This document shows, one piece after another, positions 8,801 to 20,577 of a DNA stretch of 64,000 nucleotides; the first letter of the stretch is position 1, and each line of letters begins with the position of its first letter. A program made the position numbers and the translations under genes. Source of the DNA: Chelativorans sp. AA-79 (lineage in GTDB: Bacteria; Pseudomonadota; Alphaproteobacteria; Rhizobiales; Rhizobiaceae); the NCBI RefSeq assembly GCF_029457495.1, contig NZ_CP120361.1:3116001-3180000 (forward strand), in the 5' to 3' direction. The notes beneath the pieces were generated by a model. It ran no database searches and was not told the DNA's origin. It was given only the letters and a program-made list of their open reading frames with translations.

Positions 8801-11056
8801 TCACCCGAACTTGCCCGTCCGCGGGAAGCCCTTTGGCGCCATGCGTCCGGCGGCGGCGCGGTCGCCCATCCATTCGGTCAGCTCGTCCTTGCTGCGCGTG
8901 AAGGTTCGGTCGGCGGAGTCCTGCCAGGTCAGGCCGTCGGCCATCGCGAAGGTCTTCAGATCGCCGACGCCGCCGTCCTTGTAGCGTTGCAGGCGCACGC
9001 CCTTGCCGCGCGCCATCTCCGGCACCTGCGCCAGCGGGAAGACGAGCAGCTTGCGATTCTCGCCGACGATGGCGACGTGATCGCCCGAGACGGGCATGCA
9101 CAGCCGCGCCTCGTCCGGCGCCCTGACATTCATGACCTGCTTGCCCTTGCGGGTGTTGGCCACGACCTCCTTCTCCGGCACGACGAAGCCGTTGCCGGCG
9201 TGAGAAACGAGCAGCAGACGGCGCTCGGGATCATGCGCGAAGGCCGTGACGACGGCCTGGTCGTTCTCCATATCGACCATGATGCGCACGGGCTCGCCGT
9301 GACCACGTCCACCCGGCAGGCGGTCGGCACCGATCGTGTAGAATTTGCCACCGGTGGTGAAGAGCAGGATCTTGTCCGTCGTCTGGGCATGAAAGGAGAG
9401 CTTGAGGCCGTCTCCCTCCTTGAAGGCGACCGTGGACAGATCGCTCAGATGCCCCTTCATGGCGCGCAGCCAGCCCTTCTCCGACAGGATCACGGTAATC
9501 GGCTCGCGCTCGATCATCGCCTGCTGCACGTCTTCCAGATCGTGCGAAGGGGCGTCGGCGAAGGTGCTGCGGCGCCGGCCGAGGCCCGGATTCTTCTCCG
9601 GATCGAAGGTCTGGCGGACCTTCGCCACTTCCCAGCGCACGGTCTTCCACTGCCGGGCTTCGGAGGCCAGCAGTCCCTCGATCTGCGTCTTTTCCTCCGA
9701 GAGCTTGTCGAACTCGGTGCGGATCTCGAATTCCTCCAGCTTCCGCAGGGCACGCAGGCGCATATTGAGGATGGCTTCCACCTGATTGTCCGTCAGGTTG
9801 AAGCGCTCCATCATGATGGGCTTGGGCTCGTCTTCCTCGCGGATGATGCGGATCACCTCGTCGATGTTGAGATAGGCGACGAGATAGCCGGCGAGGATTT
9901 CGAGTCGCCTCTCGATTTCGGCGAGCCGGTGGCGGGAGCGGCGGACGAGCACCTCACGGCGATGGTCGAGCCACTCGCGCAATACGTCCTTGAGCGACAA
10001 AACGGCCGGCACCCTGCCGCGCGACAAGACGTTCATGTTGAGAGGAAAGCGCGTCTCCAGATCCGTCAGTCGGAAGAGCGATTCCATCAGGAGTTCGGGC
10101 TCGACCGTGCGGCTTTTCGGCACCAGCACGATGCGGATGTCCTCCGCGCTCTCGTCCCGGACATCCTCCAGCAGCGGCAGCTTCCTGGCGATGATCAACT
10201 CCGCGGTCTTTTCGATCAGCCGCGACTTCTGCACGCCGTAGGGGATTTCCGTGACGACCGCGTTCCACGTCCCGCGGCCCTGGTCCTCCTTGAACCAGCG
10301 GGCGCGCAACCGGAAACCGCCGCGGCCGGTCTCGTAGGCCTCGCGGATCGAGGCGCGCCCCTCCACGATGATGCCGCCAGTCGGAAAATCGGGCCCCTGA
10401 ACGAAATCGAGCAGCCGCGAGACGGGAACATCGGGATCGTCGATCAGGGCGAGCGCGGCGTCGCACACCTCGGCCGCGTTGTGCGGCGGCACGGAGGTCG
10501 CCATGCCGACGGCGATGCCCGAGGAGCCGTTGCAAAGCAGGTTCGGGAAGGCGCCGGGGAGCACGACCGGCTCGTCGTCCTCCTCGTTGTAGGTGGGGCG
10601 GAAATCGACCGCATCCTCGGTGATGCCGGAGAGGAGCTCGACCGCCACCTCGGTCATGCGCGCTTCCGTGTAGCGCATGGCGGCGGCGTTATCGCCATCG
10701 ATATTGCCGAAATTGCCCTGCCCGTCGACCAGCGGATAGCGCATGGCGAAGGGCTGCGCGAGGCGCACCAAGGCATCATAGATCGACTGATCGCCATGCG
10801 GATGGAACTTGCCCATCACGTCGCCCACGATGCGGGCGCACTTGGCGAAGCCCTGATCCGGATTGAGGCGCAGGAGGCGCATCGTGTGCATGATGCGCCG
10901 GTGCACGGGTTTCAGCCCGTCACGCACGTCGGGCAGCGCCCGGTGCATGATGGTCGAGAGCGCATAGGCGAGATAGCGCTCCTCCAGCGCCTTTTTCAGG
11001 TCGACCGGGGATGCCTTGTCGTCGTCATTGCCGGGCGGGGCGAGCTCTTTTCCCAT
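8801..11056 (-). CDS. parC: DNA topoisomerase IV subunit A
   Basis: A 751-residue cytosolic type IIA topoisomerase subunit that decatenates replicated chromosomes with ParE. The N-terminal breakage-reunion domain has [17 protein letters not shown], the HPHGD loop and the catalytic tyrosine motif [11 protein letters not shown]. The C-terminal half has beta-pinwheel-like repeats ending before residue 750. In the quinolone-determining loop, HPHGD is followed by QSIYD, so the usual Ser at the ParC S80 position is Gln. Length and motifs favour ParC rather than GyrA, which would be longer and carry a GyrA-box. Confidence 0.93.
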   Translation of the reverse strand: MGKELAPPGNDDDKASPVDLKKALEERYLAYALSTIMHRALPDVRDGLKPVHRRIMHTMRLLRLNPDQGFAKCARIVGDVMGKFHPHGDQSIYDALVRLAQPFAMRYPLVDGQGNFGNIDGDNAAAMRYTEARMTEVAVELLSGITEDAVDFRPTYNEEDDEPVVLPGAFPNLLCNGSSGIAVGMATSVPPHNAAEVCDAALALIDDPDVPVSRLLDFVQGPDFPTGGIIVEGRASIREAYETGRGGFRLRARWFKEDQGRGTWNAVVTEIPYGVQKSRLIEKTAELIIARKLPLLEDVRDESAEDIRIVLVPKSRTVEPELLMESLFRLTDLETRFPLNMNVLSRGRVPAVLSLKDVLREWLDHRREVLVRRSRHRLAEIERRLEILAGYLVAYLNIDEVIRIIREEDEPKPIMMERFNLTDNQVEAILNMRLRALRKLEEFEIRTEFDKLSEEKTQIEGLLASEARQWKTVRWEVAKVRQTFDPEKNPGLGRRRSTFADAPSHDLEDVQQAMIEREPITVILSEKGWLRAMKGHLSDLSTVAFKEGDGLKLSFHAQTTDKILLFTTGGKFYTIGADRLPGGRGHGEPVRIMVDMENDQAVVTAFAHDPERRLLLVSHAGNGFVVPEKEVVANTRKGKQVMNVRAPDEARLCMPVSGDHVAIVGENRKLLVFPLAQVPEMARGKGVRLQRYKDGGVGDLKTFAMADGLTWQDSADRTFTRSKDELTEWMGDRAAAGRMAPKGFPRTGKFG

Positions 11057-11291
11057 GCGGCCGGGTTAAAGGACATCGCGAGTCGGGACAAGTGGGCGTC
11101 GTGGCGCAGAACCCTCTGTCCACGGCGAAGTGGCCCCCTCCTCGGGGCAGCGTCAGCCGCTTTGCAGGGAATTCATCATAACGAAGCCGCCAAATTGACA
11201 GGGACTGGGTCCACCGTCATCTTCTGGCGCGGATCTTTCGCAACAACTGGTCCGTTTCGTCCAAAACGAGGTCACCAACGTGGGAAACACC

Positions 11292-12482
11292 ATGCAACGC
11301 TACAGCCCCCGGACTGTCTTCCTTGCCGGCCTTCTCGTAACGGCAGGCACTTCCCACGTCTTCGCGCTGGAAGCCGGCGCGGTCGCGGAACGCCTGAAGA
11401 CGCTGCTTGCCGAGCAGCAGATCGACTTCACCTATGAAAACGCCCGTCTCGACGGGGACGACGTGACGCTCACCGGTGCGAGGGTGAACAGTCCCGCCGG
11501 CGGCGACGGTTTCGAGCTCGGTGTGCTGACGCTCCAGGACGTCACCGAGGAGCCGGACGGAAGCTATCGCGTCGGCACCCTCGAGCTTGATGCCTTCCAG
11601 CACCAGGAAGGCGACCTGAACATTTCGATGGTGGACTCCAGGATCGAGGGCCTTGTCCTGCCGGAAGGCGCCGATTCGGATCCGTTCGGCGGCGTGATGC
11701 GCTACGACCACGCCGAGGTGGCGCGGGTCGACCTGGAAAACAAGGACGGGCCGCTCGCATCCATCAGCAATGTCTACGCCACGATCACGATTCCCGAAGA
11801 CAACAGCTCGATGGACATCGACAGCGGGGCGGAATCCTTCTCCCTCAATCTCCAGTCGCTCGTCGAGAGCGGCAACGGGGCGAGCGCGCTCGAGGACCTC
11901 GGCTATGAGCAGATCAGCGGCAGCGCGGTAATGTTGGGGCGCTGGCAGCCTTCCGACGGTCGGCTGACACTTTCACGTTACGAAGTGGTGATCGACGATG
12001 CGGGAACGCTGAGCTTCCTGTTCGATATCGGTGGCTACACGCCGCAATTCGTGCAGACGATAAGCCAGATCGCCAGGCAGATGGAAGAGAGCAAGGACGA
12101 GCAGAACCAGGCCGCGCAGGGCATGGCCATGCTGGGCCTTCTGCAGCAGCTGACGTTGCACGGGGCGACGATCCGTTTCGTGGACGACTCGCTCACCGGC
12201 AAGCTGCTCGACTATCAGGCGGACCGCATGGGCACCACGCCCGATGCCCTGATCGCGCAGGCAAAGGCCATCATCCCGGCACAGCTCGGCCCCTATCTCG
12301 GCGCCGAAACCGCCGCGTCGGTCGCCGACGCGGTCGCGACCTTCCTCCAGAATCCGGCCAATATCGAGCTGAGCGCCAATCCGGAGAACCCGCAGCCCTT
12401 CGCCATGCTGGCGGCCGCCGCGATGGCCTCGCCCGAAATGCTGGTGAAGCAAATCGGGCTTTCGGTGAAGGCGAACCAATAG
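11292..12482 (+). CDS. Exported protein of unknown function
   Basis: A 396-residue secreted protein. The signal peptide ends around TSHVFALE. The rest is rich in short alternating polar and hydrophobic stretches resembling beta-strand repeats (ARLDGDDVTLTGARVN, SYRVGTLELDAF, MVDSRIEGLVLP), followed by helical stretches near the C-terminus. I see no catalytic motif. The pattern is somewhat AsmA/DUF945-like, but I cannot assign a family. The ATG at 11292 is preferred. A GTG 12 bp upstream with GAGGT is an equally usable start. It is divergent from parC. Confidence 0.7.
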   Translation: MQRYSPRTVFLAGLLVTAGTSHVFALEAGAVAERLKTLLAEQQIDFTYENARLDGDDVTLTGARVNSPAGGDGFELGVLTLQDVTEEPDGSYRVGTLELDAFQHQEGDLNISMVDSRIEGLVLPEGADSDPFGGVMRYDHAEVARVDLENKDGPLASISNVYATITIPEDNSSMDIDSGAESFSLNLQSLVESGNGASALEDLGYEQISGSAVMLGRWQPSDGRLTLSRYEVVIDDAGTLSFLFDIGGYTPQFVQTISQIARQMEESKDEQNQAAQGMAMLGLLQQLTLHGATIRFVDDSLTGKLLDYQADRMGTTPDALIAQAKAIIPAQLGPYLGAETAASVADAVATFLQNPANIELSANPENPQPFAMLAAAAMASPEMLVKQIGLSVKANQ

Positions 12483-12573
12483 GTTCGACGAAACGGCGGA
12501 TCAGACGAAACCTGACCCGCCGCTGCTTCCCTTTCCTTGGACCGACGACCCATTGTTTTGCTGCCGCTGGATC

Positions 12574-12620
12574 GTTCAGGCTTGGATCCTCGGGCTAGAC
12601 CCGAGGATCCAAGCCTGAAC
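12574..12620. repeat. Perfect 21-bp palindrome with 5-nt loop
   Basis: Two identical 21-bp arms (12574-12594 and 12600-12620) containing GGCTTGGATCCTCGGG flank CTAGA. No T-run follows on either strand, so it is not a classical terminator, although it sits between two convergent genes and could act as a bidirectional stop. The CCTCGGG/CCCGAGG core resembles dispersed intergenic palindromes of alphaproteobacterial genomes. Confidence 0.8.
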
Positions 12621-12656
12621 TCACCAACAGTCAGACGTTAACCTCGCTGGCAATCA

Positions 12657-14441
12657 CTATTCCTTGACCGGCGCCAGACGCAGGTGGAGTTCGCGGAGCT
12701 GCTGCGGCGTTGCCTCCGATGGTGCGCCCATGAGCAGGTCCACCGCCTGCTGGTTCATGGGGAACATGGTGATCTCGCGCAGGTTCTTCGCGCCGCAGAG
12801 AAGCATGACGATGCGGTCGATGCCCGCCGCCATGCCGCCATGCGGCGGCGCACCGTACTGGAACGCACGATAGAGGCCGCCGAAGCGCTCCTCCACCGCG
12901 TTCCGATCGAAGCCGACGATTTCGAAGGCCTTCACCATCACTTCCGGCAGGTGGTTGCGGATGCCCCCGGAAGCGATCTCGAAGCCGTTGCAGACCATGT
13001 CGTACTGGAACGCCTTGATCGACAGCGGCTCCTGATTCTCCAGCGCCTCCAGCCCGCCCTGCGGCATGGTGAAGGGGTTGTGGCCGAAATCGATCTTCTT
13101 CTCGTCCTCGTTCCATTCGTAGAACGGAAAATCAACGATCCAGGCAAGCTCGAAGCGGTCGCGGTCGATGAGGTTCAATTCCTCGCCGGCCCGCGTGCGA
13201 GCAGCGCCCGCGAAGGTCGCAAACTTCTTCGGATCGCCCGCCACGAAGAAGCAGGCATCGCCGTCATCGAGTCCAAGCTGGGTGCGGACGGCCTCGGTGC
13301 GCTCCGGCCCGATATTCTTGGCGATGGGGCCGGCGCCTTCCAGCGCTTCGCCTTCGCGGCGCCAGAAGATATAGCCGAGGCCCGGCTGCCCCTCCCCTTG
13401 CGCCCAGGAGTTCATGCGGTCGCAGAAGGCGCGGGAGCCGCCGGTCCTGGCGGGAATTGCCCAGACCTGCGCCTTCGGATCGCCCGCCAGGATATTGGCG
13501 AAGACCTTGAAGCCGGAGCCGCGGAAGTGTTCGGAAACATCCTCCATGACGATCGGGTTGCGCAGGTCCGGCTTGTCTGAGCCGTATTTCCGCATGGCCT
13601 CGTCATAGGGAATGCGCGGGAAACTCCGCGTCACCGGCTTGCCCTCCGCGAACGCCTCGAAGACGCTGCGCATGACGGGCTCCATGGTGGAGAACACGTC
13701 CTCCTGCGTGACGAAGCTCATCTCCAGGTCGAGCTGGTAGAACTCGCCCGGCAGGCGGTCGGCGCGCGGGTCCTCGTCGCGGAAGCAGGGCGCGATCTGG
13801 AAATAGCGGTCGAAGCCCGACACCATGATGAGCTGCTTGTAGATCTGCGGCGCCTGCGGCAGCGCGTAGAACTTGCCCTCATGCAGCCTCGACGGCACAA
13901 GGAAATCGCGCGCGCCCTCGGGCGAGGAAGCCGTCAGGATCGGCGTCGAATATTCCGTGAACCCCGATTCGGCCATGCGCCTGCGCATCTCTGCGATAAT
14001 CTTCGTCCGCGCCACGATGTTCCTGTGCAGCGTCTCGCGGCGCAGATCCAGGAAGCGGTATTTGAGGCGGATATCCTCCGGATAGTCGGGCTCGCCGAAG
14101 ACGGGCAACGGCAGTTCCTTCGCCTGGCTCAAAACCTCGATCTCATGCGCGAAGATCTCGACGCCGCCGGTCGGCAAATTCGGGTTGACGGTCTCGGGCG
14201 TGCGCGCCTTGACCTCGCCATCGACGCGGATCACCCATTCACCGCGCACCGTTTCGGCGGTGCTGAAGGAAGGGGAATCGGGGTCGGCGACGATCTGCGT
14301 GATCCCGTAGTGGTCGCGCAGGTCGATGAAGAGCAGGCCTCCATGGTCACGCACGCGATGGACCCAGCCGGAGAGCCGGACGGTCTGGCCCACATCGGAT
14401 GGCCTCAACTCTGCGCAGGTGTGGCTGCGATAGCGGTGCAT
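12657..14441 (-). CDS. aspS: Aspartyl-tRNA synthetase
   Basis: A 594-residue class II synthetase. An N-terminal OB-fold anticodon-binding domain ([23 protein letters not shown]) is followed by motif 2 with [10 protein letters not shown], a GAD insertion domain in the middle, and C-terminal motif 3 with [15 protein letters not shown]. The size is that of bacterial AspRS with the insertion. Whether it is discriminating cannot be read from the sequence by eye. The start at 14441 ([11 protein letters not shown]) fits the family; the longer frame overlaps the divergent rnd promoter. It is divergent from rnd. Confidence 0.95.
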   Translation of the reverse strand: MHRYRSHTCAELRPSDVGQTVRLSGWVHRVRDHGGLLFIDLRDHYGITQIVADPDSPSFSTAETVRGEWVIRVDGEVKARTPETVNPNLPTGGVEIFAHEIEVLSQAKELPLPVFGEPDYPEDIRLKYRFLDLRRETLHRNIVARTKIIAEMRRRMAESGFTEYSTPILTASSPEGARDFLVPSRLHEGKFYALPQAPQIYKQLIMVSGFDRYFQIAPCFRDEDPRADRLPGEFYQLDLEMSFVTQEDVFSTMEPVMRSVFEAFAEGKPVTRSFPRIPYDEAMRKYGSDKPDLRNPIVMEDVSEHFRGSGFKVFANILAGDPKAQVWAIPARTGGSRAFCDRMNSWAQGEGQPGLGYIFWRREGEALEGAGPIAKNIGPERTEAVRTQLGLDDGDACFFVAGDPKKFATFAGAARTRAGEELNLIDRDRFELAWIVDFPFYEWNEDEKKIDFGHNPFTMPQGGLEALENQEPLSIKAFQYDMVCNGFEIASGGIRNHLPEVMVKAFEIVGFDRNAVEERFGGLYRAFQYGAPPHGGMAAGIDRIVMLLCGAKNLREITMFPMNQQAVDLLMGAPSEATPQQLRELHLRLAPVKE

Positions 14442-14632
14442 TATCTTGTTCCGTGTCCTGAAGGGTGACGGGGAGCGGGCCCGAATGCCCGTCCAAAAAC
14501 CGGCGCGAAAAGCGCATGTGCGCCCGCTTTTGTCAAGGCGCGGTGGCGCGTCGGCGGCCCGCTTTGCGCGAGAAAGGGACAGCCCGCACATGATATTCTT
14601 CACATTTGCTCCGCCAGCGCCTAAGAAAGGGC

Positions 14633-15811
14633 ATGGACCTGATCAAATCGCGCCAAGAGCTGGAAAAGGCGGTCGCCGCGCTCGAAAAATCCGAATTCGT
14701 CACGATCGACACCGAGTTCATCCGGGAAACCACCTTCTGGCCGGAGCTCTGCCTGATCCAGATGGCCTCGCCCGACGTCACGGCGCTGGTGGACCCCCTG
14801 GCGGAAGGGATGGACCTCGCTCCCTTCTTCCGCCTGATGGCGGACGAGAATGTGGTGAAGGTGTTCCACGCGGCACGGCAGGACATCGAGATCATCTACA
14901 ACCGCGGCGGGCTCATCCCGCACCCGATCTTCGACACCCAGGTCGCGGCCATGGTCTGCGGGTTCGGCGACAGCATCTCCTATGATCAGCTCGTGCTGAA
15001 GATCACCGGAGAGCATATCGACAAGAGCTCGCGCTTCACCGACTGGCGCCATCGCCCCCTTTCGGAAAAGCAGTTGCGCTATGCGCTGGCCGACGTCACG
15101 CATCTCATACCGGTTTACGAGCATCTGAAGGAAGAGCTCGTGCGCGAGGGGCGTGAGGGATGGCTGAAGGAAGAAATGGATGTGCTGACGGCGTGCGAAA
15201 CCTACGATCCGCACCCGGACGACGCCTGGAAGCGACTCAAGATGCGCGCGCGCAAGCCGATCGAGCTTGCCGTGCTGCAGCACATCGCCGCCTGGCGCGA
15301 GCGCGAGGCGCGGGAGCGCAACGTACCGCGCGGGCGCGTCATGAAGGACGATGCGCTCTACGAGGTCGCCCAGCAGCAGCCGAGGGACGTCTCTGCGCTC
15401 GGCCGCCTCAGGACCGTTCCCAAGGGCTGGGAGCGTTCTGCCCCGGCCGCCGGCCTTCTCAAGGCCGTAAACGATGCGCTCGCGCTGCCGAAGGAAGAGC
15501 TGCCGAAACTGCCCAGGCACCAGCAGGCCCCCGAGGGAGCGGCCGCCGCCGCCGAACTCATCAAGGTCCTCCTCAAGCTGGTGGCGGAGAAGGAGGGCGT
15601 GGCGCCCAAGATGCTCGCCTCGACCGACGATATCGAACGAATCGCGGCCGACGGAGAGAAGGCGGACGTTCCCGCCCTCCACGGTTGGCGGCGCGAGGTG
15701 TTCGGCGACCAGGCGCTGAGACTCCTGCGCGGAGAGATCGCGCTTCGCTTTGCCAGTCGCCGGATCGAAACATTCACGCCGGACAGCGCGCTGCAAAACG
15801 CGGCGGAGTGA
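14633..15811 (+). CDS. rnd: Ribonuclease D
   Basis: A 392-residue 3'-5' exoribonuclease acting on tRNA 3' ends. The DEDDy catalytic set is visible: [11 protein letters not shown] (Asp and Glu), [12 protein letters not shown] (Asp) and the Tyr/Asp block [19 protein letters not shown]-like helices occupy residues about 205-280. The ATG at 14633 with an AAGAAAGGG ribosome-binding site is chosen over an upstream in-frame start. It is divergent from aspS and convergent with ppx. Confidence 0.93.
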   Translation: MDLIKSRQELEKAVAALEKSEFVTIDTEFIRETTFWPELCLIQMASPDVTALVDPLAEGMDLAPFFRLMADENVVKVFHAARQDIEIIYNRGGLIPHPIFDTQVAAMVCGFGDSISYDQLVLKITGEHIDKSSRFTDWRHRPLSEKQLRYALADVTHLIPVYEHLKEELVREGREGWLKEEMDVLTACETYDPHPDDAWKRLKMRARKPIELAVLQHIAAWREREARERNVPRGRVMKDDALYEVAQQQPRDVSALGRLRTVPKGWERSAPAAGLLKAVNDALALPKEELPKLPRHQQAPEGAAAAAELIKVLLKLVAEKEGVAPKMLASTDDIERIAADGEKADVPALHGWRREVFGDQALRLLRGEIALRFASRRIETFTPDSALQNAAE

Positions 15812-15832
15812 GGCCGGCCCTTCGCCGGCAAT

Positions 15833-17353
15833 TCAGTCCCTTGCGATGTCCAGCATGAGGTTCATGCCGGTGAGTTTGGCAAGCTGCGCCATGCGGCCCT
15901 GTGGCCGCTCCCCCATCAGTGCGGCGCGATCGGCGGGGATGAGGAGCGCCAGCGCGCCGTCGTCCCGCTTTTGCCACTTGAGCCGTGGGATGACTCCCGG
16001 CATGGATGCGGAAAGCAGATAGATCACCCGCATCAGCCCGCCAAGGAGCCGTGCCCGCTCCGCATAGACCGGGGTTGCCAGCTCGCGCATCTCGGGCGAG
16101 AGAGCGTCATCGAAAAGCCCTTCGTGGCGGAACAGGCTCGTCAGCGCGATGAAGGCGCGGCCGGGATGATCTATGCCGATGAAGGAGCCATGCGCGATGA
16201 TGTTGAGCGACTGCGTGCCGCGATATTCGGGATGGGCGCGCCAGCCGATGTCGGCAAGCAGGCAGGCCGCGCGACGGTAGCGCGCCTCGTTCTCCGTTTC
16301 GTTCACGCCGAGGGCGGCGAAGGCTTCCCCGGTCCATTCGGCAAGCTCATGCGCATGGGTGACCGAGCGGGACCGCAGGAGCGCCAGCTCCTCGGCCGCG
16401 GAGATCAGCGGGTCGGCGGCACGCTCCCCCTCCGAGAGGAGCGCATAGAGATATCCCTCCCGCACGCCATTGGCCGAGAAGACGATCCTGGACGGCTTTG
16501 CCGCGCCGATGATCTCCAGGAGCACGGTCGCGCCGTAGGGCAGAAGCGCCCGGCGGCTCTTCGAAACGCCCTGGATCCCACGCATCTTGTCGATATCGCC
16601 TCGGGCCACGCGCTTCAGGAACGAGGTCGCCGACACAGGATCCATCTCGTAATGATGCATCACCTCGAGCGGATAATGTGTGGCGCACATATGCAGGCGG
16701 GCAAGGTTGCGCCAGGTGCCGCCGACGCAGTAGAAGGCCCGGCCCTCTCCATGGCCGAGCCAGGGGGCCCGGGCGATCTCCCGGCGCGCAATCTTGGCCG
16801 CCTCCCCGAGGGAGCCGCCCGCCATCTCGCGCAGGCGCAGGCCGCCGAGCGGCAGGGTGATGCCGTCGCCGATCGCTTCCCCCTTGACGTCGACCAGCTC
16901 CAGACTGCCGCCGCCGAGATCGCCCACCATCCCGTCGGCCTTATAGAAGCCGGAGATCACGCCAAGCGCCGAATAGTGGGCCTCCTCGCGGCCGGAGAGC
17001 ACCTGGATATCCGTGCCCAGGATCTCCTCGGCACGGCGGATGAAATCAGGCCCGTTCTTCGCCTCGCGGGCGGCCGCCGTTGCCACCACATGCAGGGATC
17101 GCGCACCGGCCTGCTCGCAAATGGCCCGGAAGCGGCGGAATTCCTGCACGGCGCGTGTCACGCCGTCGGGGTCGAGTTCGCCGGTGGTGACGATGCCGCG
17201 GCCGAGACCGGCCAGCATCTTCTCGTTGAAGAGGACCGTCGGGGAGCGCGCGACCCCCTCGTAGATCACCATGCGGATGGAGTTGGAGCCGATGTCGATG
17301 ACGGCGACCGGCCGCCGATCCTGCAACCGGCCCTGTGACGTCTCTATGCCCAC
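15833..17353 (-). CDS. ppx: Exopolyphosphatase / guanosine pentaphosphate phosphatase
   Basis: A 506-residue ASKHA-fold phosphatase that releases phosphate from polyphosphate and may also act on pppGpp. Phosphate-binding motifs are VIDIGSNSIRMVIYEG near the N-terminus and MVGDLGGGSLELVDVKG. A C-terminal HD-like helical region follows (LLADIGWRAHPEY). It starts 5 bp after the ppk stop codon, so ppk-ppx form an operon that makes and breaks polyphosphate. Confidence 0.92.
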   Translation of the reverse strand: MGIETSQGRLQDRRPVAVIDIGSNSIRMVIYEGVARSPTVLFNEKMLAGLGRGIVTTGELDPDGVTRAVQEFRRFRAICEQAGARSLHVVATAAAREAKNGPDFIRRAEEILGTDIQVLSGREEAHYSALGVISGFYKADGMVGDLGGGSLELVDVKGEAIGDGITLPLGGLRLREMAGGSLGEAAKIARREIARAPWLGHGEGRAFYCVGGTWRNLARLHMCATHYPLEVMHHYEMDPVSATSFLKRVARGDIDKMRGIQGVSKSRRALLPYGATVLLEIIGAAKPSRIVFSANGVREGYLYALLSEGERAADPLISAAEELALLRSRSVTHAHELAEWTGEAFAALGVNETENEARYRRAACLLADIGWRAHPEYRGTQSLNIIAHGSFIGIDHPGRAFIALTSLFRHEGLFDDALSPEMRELATPVYAERARLLGGLMRVIYLLSASMPGVIPRLKWQKRDDGALALLIPADRAALMGERPQGRMAQLAKLTGMNLMLDIARD

Positions 17354-17358
17354 GCGGA

Positions 17359-19563
17359 TCAGCCGGCCGCAACCGCTTTCTTGCGCCGCTTGAAGGCAGC
17401 GATACGCCTCGGCGCATGGGATTTCAAAGCTTCGCCTCGGCCCGACAGGCTGGGATTGGTCATGAAATATTCCTGGGCGTTGAACGTTTCCTCGCCTTCC
17501 TCCGGCACGATGCGCCGGGAGGTGCCGTCAGGCAATACTTCGAAACTCTGCTGGTTGTCCATGATGTTTCCGAGCATGATCTGGCCAAGCACCTGTTCAT
17601 GCACAGTCGCATTGGTGATGGGCACCATGCACTCCACGCGGCGATCGAGATTGCGCGGCATTATGTCGGCGGACGAGATATAGACGATCGCCTCGTCAGA
17701 GGGCAGGCCATGACCATTGCCGAAGCAATAGATGCGGCTGTGCTCCAGGAAGCGACCGACGATGGACTTCACGCGGATGTTCTCCGACAGCCCGGGAACC
17801 TGGGGCCGCAGGCAGCAGATGCCGCGCACGACAAGATCGATCTCCACGCCCGCGCGGCCGGCTTCATAGAGCGCGTCGATCACCTGAGGGTCGACCAGCG
17901 AGTTCATTTTCATCCAGATCCGTGCCGGGCGGCCCGCTTTCGCGTGCTCGATCTCGGCTCCGATGTGCTCGAGAATGCGGTTTCTGAGCGTAAAGGGAGA
18001 AACCGCGAGCTTCATGTTTACATCCGGCTCGGCATAGCCCGTGATGAAATTGAAGACCTTCGCCACGTCCTGGGCGATCGCGGGATTGACCGTGAAATAG
18101 GAAAGGTCGGTATAGATGCGCGCGGTGATCGGGTGGTAGTTGCCCGTGCCCAGATGCACATAGGTTCTGAGCCGCCCGTCCTCGCGGCGAACCACCAGCG
18201 AAATCTTGGCGTGGGTCTTGAGCTCCAGGAATCCGAAGACGACCTGCACGCCGGCGCGTTCCAGGTCGCGCGCCCATCGGATGTTCGCCTCCTCGTCGAA
18301 GCGGGCCTTGAGCTCCACCAGCGCCGTCACCGATTTCCCCGCTTCGGAGGCGTCGACCAGCGCCCGCACGATCGGGCTGTCGTTGGAGGTGCGGTAGAGC
18401 GTCTGCTTGATCGCCACCACCTCCGGATCCTGGGCAGCTTGCCGCAGGAACTGCACGACCACGTCGAAGGATTCGTAGGGATGATGGACGATGATGTCCT
18501 TCTCCCGGATCGCGGCGAAGCAGTCGCCCCCATGATCGCGGATGCGTTCGGGAAAGCGCGGATTGTAAGGCGGGAATTTCAGGTCGTCCCGCGGCAGCTT
18601 CACGATCTCGGAGATCTGGTTGATGGCGAGCGGCCGCTCCAGGACACTGATGCGCGAACCCGGGACGCCGAGCTGCGAGGCCACGAAACCGCGCAGGTCC
18701 TCCGGCATGGAACTCTCGAATTCGATACGGATGACGGAGCCGCGCCGCCGGCGCTTCAGCGCGGTCTCGAAGAGGCGCACGAGGTCCTCCGCCTCCTCCT
18801 CCACCTCGATGTCGCTGTCGCGGATAATGCGGAAGGTGCCCGAGCCGTTCACCTTGTAGCCGGGGAACAGCTTGACGATGAACATCTCCACGACATCCTC
18901 GAGCGCGATGAACCGCACGAGCTTGGGGCGCTCGGGGAGCGCGATGAAGCGTTGCAAGGTGACCGGCAGGCGCAGGAGCGCCGTCATGGTCTCCTTGTTC
19001 GTCAGGTGCTCCAGGTCAAGTGCGATGGAGAAACCGAGATTGGGGATGAACGGGAACGGGTGCGCCGGATCGATGGAGAGCGGCGTCAGCACCGGATAGA
19101 TCTCCTCCAGGAAATGCCGCTCCACCCAGGCGCGGTCGTCGCGCGAGAGCGCGTCGGGCCGCACGATGGCGACCCCTTCCTTCTTCATGAGCTCGAGCAG
19201 ATAGGCGAAACTCTGCTGCTGCTCGACCTGCAGGCGGCTCACCTCGCGCAGGACGTGCTCGAGCTGCTCTTCGGGCGTGCGGCCGTCGGCACTCTTCGTG
19301 ACGATGCCCTCGCGCACCTGGCCTGCCAGACCCGCCACCCGCACCATGAAGAATTCGTCCAGATTGTCCGCCGAGATGGAAAGGAAGCGAACGCGCTCCA
19401 GCAGCGGATGGGAGGGGTTCTGCGATTCCTCGAGCACCCGGCGATTGAACTGAAGCCAGGAGAACTCGCGGTTGACGAAGCGATCCGGGCTTGTCAGGGC
19501 GATCTCCGCCGCAGGCCCCGGCTCCTGGGGAAACTCATTCTTGACCGGCTTGAGTTCGTTCAT
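17359..19563 (-). CDS. ppk: Polyphosphate kinase 1
   Basis: A 734-residue membrane-associated enzyme that polymerises the gamma phosphate of ATP into polyphosphate. Landmarks are [18 protein letters not shown] at the N-terminus, FFMVRVAGL, the phospholipase-D-like motif with the phosphorylated His in [11 protein letters not shown], and the C-terminal [17 protein letters not shown]. Length is typical. It is first in the operon with ppx. Confidence 0.95.
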   Translation of the reverse strand: MNELKPVKNEFPQEPGPAAEIALTSPDRFVNREFSWLQFNRRVLEESQNPSHPLLERVRFLSISADNLDEFFMVRVAGLAGQVREGIVTKSADGRTPEEQLEHVLREVSRLQVEQQQSFAYLLELMKKEGVAIVRPDALSRDDRAWVERHFLEEIYPVLTPLSIDPAHPFPFIPNLGFSIALDLEHLTNKETMTALLRLPVTLQRFIALPERPKLVRFIALEDVVEMFIVKLFPGYKVNGSGTFRIIRDSDIEVEEEAEDLVRLFETALKRRRRGSVIRIEFESSMPEDLRGFVASQLGVPGSRISVLERPLAINQISEIVKLPRDDLKFPPYNPRFPERIRDHGGDCFAAIREKDIIVHHPYESFDVVVQFLRQAAQDPEVVAIKQTLYRTSNDSPIVRALVDASEAGKSVTALVELKARFDEEANIRWARDLERAGVQVVFGFLELKTHAKISLVVRREDGRLRTYVHLGTGNYHPITARIYTDLSYFTVNPAIAQDVAKVFNFITGYAEPDVNMKLAVSPFTLRNRILEHIGAEIEHAKAGRPARIWMKMNSLVDPQVIDALYEAGRAGVEIDLVVRGICCLRPQVPGLSENIRVKSIVGRFLEHSRIYCFGNGHGLPSDEAIVYISSADIMPRNLDRRVECMVPITNATVHEQVLGQIMLGNIMDNQQSFEVLPDGTSRRIVPEEGEETFNAQEYFMTNPSLSGRGEALKSHAPRRIAAFKRRKKAVAAG

Positions 19564-19623
19564 GGCCTCGCTTGCTCCCGCTCGGACGGCTCTCCGCGTC
19601 CTGCCTTATGTGGTGACACGGTT

Positions 19624-20577
19624 TTACGACAGTTTCATATCACAGACGGGTGTCATGTTCATTTCCCCCTTTCCCACCGCAGGATTCCGGCCGTCAAAGG
19701 GGGCGAGCGCGATGCGGATGAAATCCACCACCCGCTCGGCGGCGAGCGACAGGGGACGGTTCTTCGGCGTGAGCAGCCACAGGTCCATCGAGGTCTTCGG
19801 CAGCAAGGGCCGTCTTGCGAGACGATCGGCCGGATAGTCGATCCCGACGAAAGGCGGAAGGATCGAGACCCCGACGCCGTTCGCCACGAAACTGCAGGCC
19901 GTTTCCGACATCGGCACTTCGATACGGTTGCGCTTCTGAACCCCGCGCGTCTGAAAGGCCCTGTCGATGGTCATCAGCGAACAGTCGTCCCGCTCCAGCG
20001 AGACGAAGGCTTCATTGCGCAGGTCGTCGACCTCGATCACCTGCTTTTTCACCAGAGGATGGCTGGCCGGCAGAAAGCAGGCGAAATCGAAGCGCATGAT
20101 CACCTCCGCATCCACCTGCGGATGGTCGAAGGGAAGGACGCTCAAGCCGATATCCACCTGCTGTGCCATCACGAGTTCGGCGACGCGGGGGGACCGCAGG
20201 CTCTGGAGCGTGAAGCGCAGGTCCGGCTGCTCGGCCAGGAACGGCGCGAGCACATGGGGAAGATAGCGCGAGGCAAGGGCCGGCATCGCCGCGACCGTCA
20301 CATGCCCCCATTCGCGGCTCCGCACGGCTTCCGCCACCTTGGCGATGCGCTCCGTCCCGGCGATGAGCCGCTCCACCTCCGATGCGAGGAGCTTTGCCTC
20401 GAGTGTGGGCACGAGGCCCCCGCCGCTGCGCACGAAGAGCTTGAAGCCGCAGCTATCGGCGAAGCCTTTCAGGAGCTTACTCACCGCCGGCTGCGAAATG
20501 CTGAGCCGCTCCCCCGCACGCGTGACGGAGCCGGTTTCCATGAAGGCGTGGAACGCTTCGATCTGCCTTATATTCAT
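19624..20577 (-). CDS. LysR-family transcriptional regulator
   Basis: A 317-residue LTTR. The N-terminal HTH is MNIRQIEAFHAFMETGSVTR followed by AGERLSISQPAVSKLLKG. A periplasmic-binding-like effector domain follows (residues about 90-300). The start at 20577 matches the family N-terminus; an upstream extension does not. It is transcribed divergently from the family-5 solute-binding protein across about 250 bp, the standard LysR arrangement, so it probably controls the downstream uptake and oxidase genes in response to their substrate. The effector is unknown. Confidence 0.88.
   Translation of the reverse strand: MNIRQIEAFHAFMETGSVTRAGERLSISQPAVSKLLKGFADSCGFKLFVRSGGGLVPTLEAKLLASEVERLIAGTERIAKVAEAVRSREWGHVTVAAMPALASRYLPHVLAPFLAEQPDLRFTLQSLRSPRVAELVMAQQVDIGLSVLPFDHPQVDAEVIMRFDFACFLPASHPLVKKQVIEVDDLRNEAFVSLERDDCSLMTIDRAFQTRGVQKRNRIEVPMSETACSFVANGVGVSILPPFVGIDYPADRLARRPLLPKTSMDLWLLTPKNRPLSLAAERVVDFIRIALAPFDGRNPAVGKGEMNMTPVCDMKLS

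Noticed and set aside
8732..11437. Plus-strand open frame of about 900 codons
   Set aside because: Antisense shadow of parC; low-complexity, rich in Arg, His, Leu and Asp.
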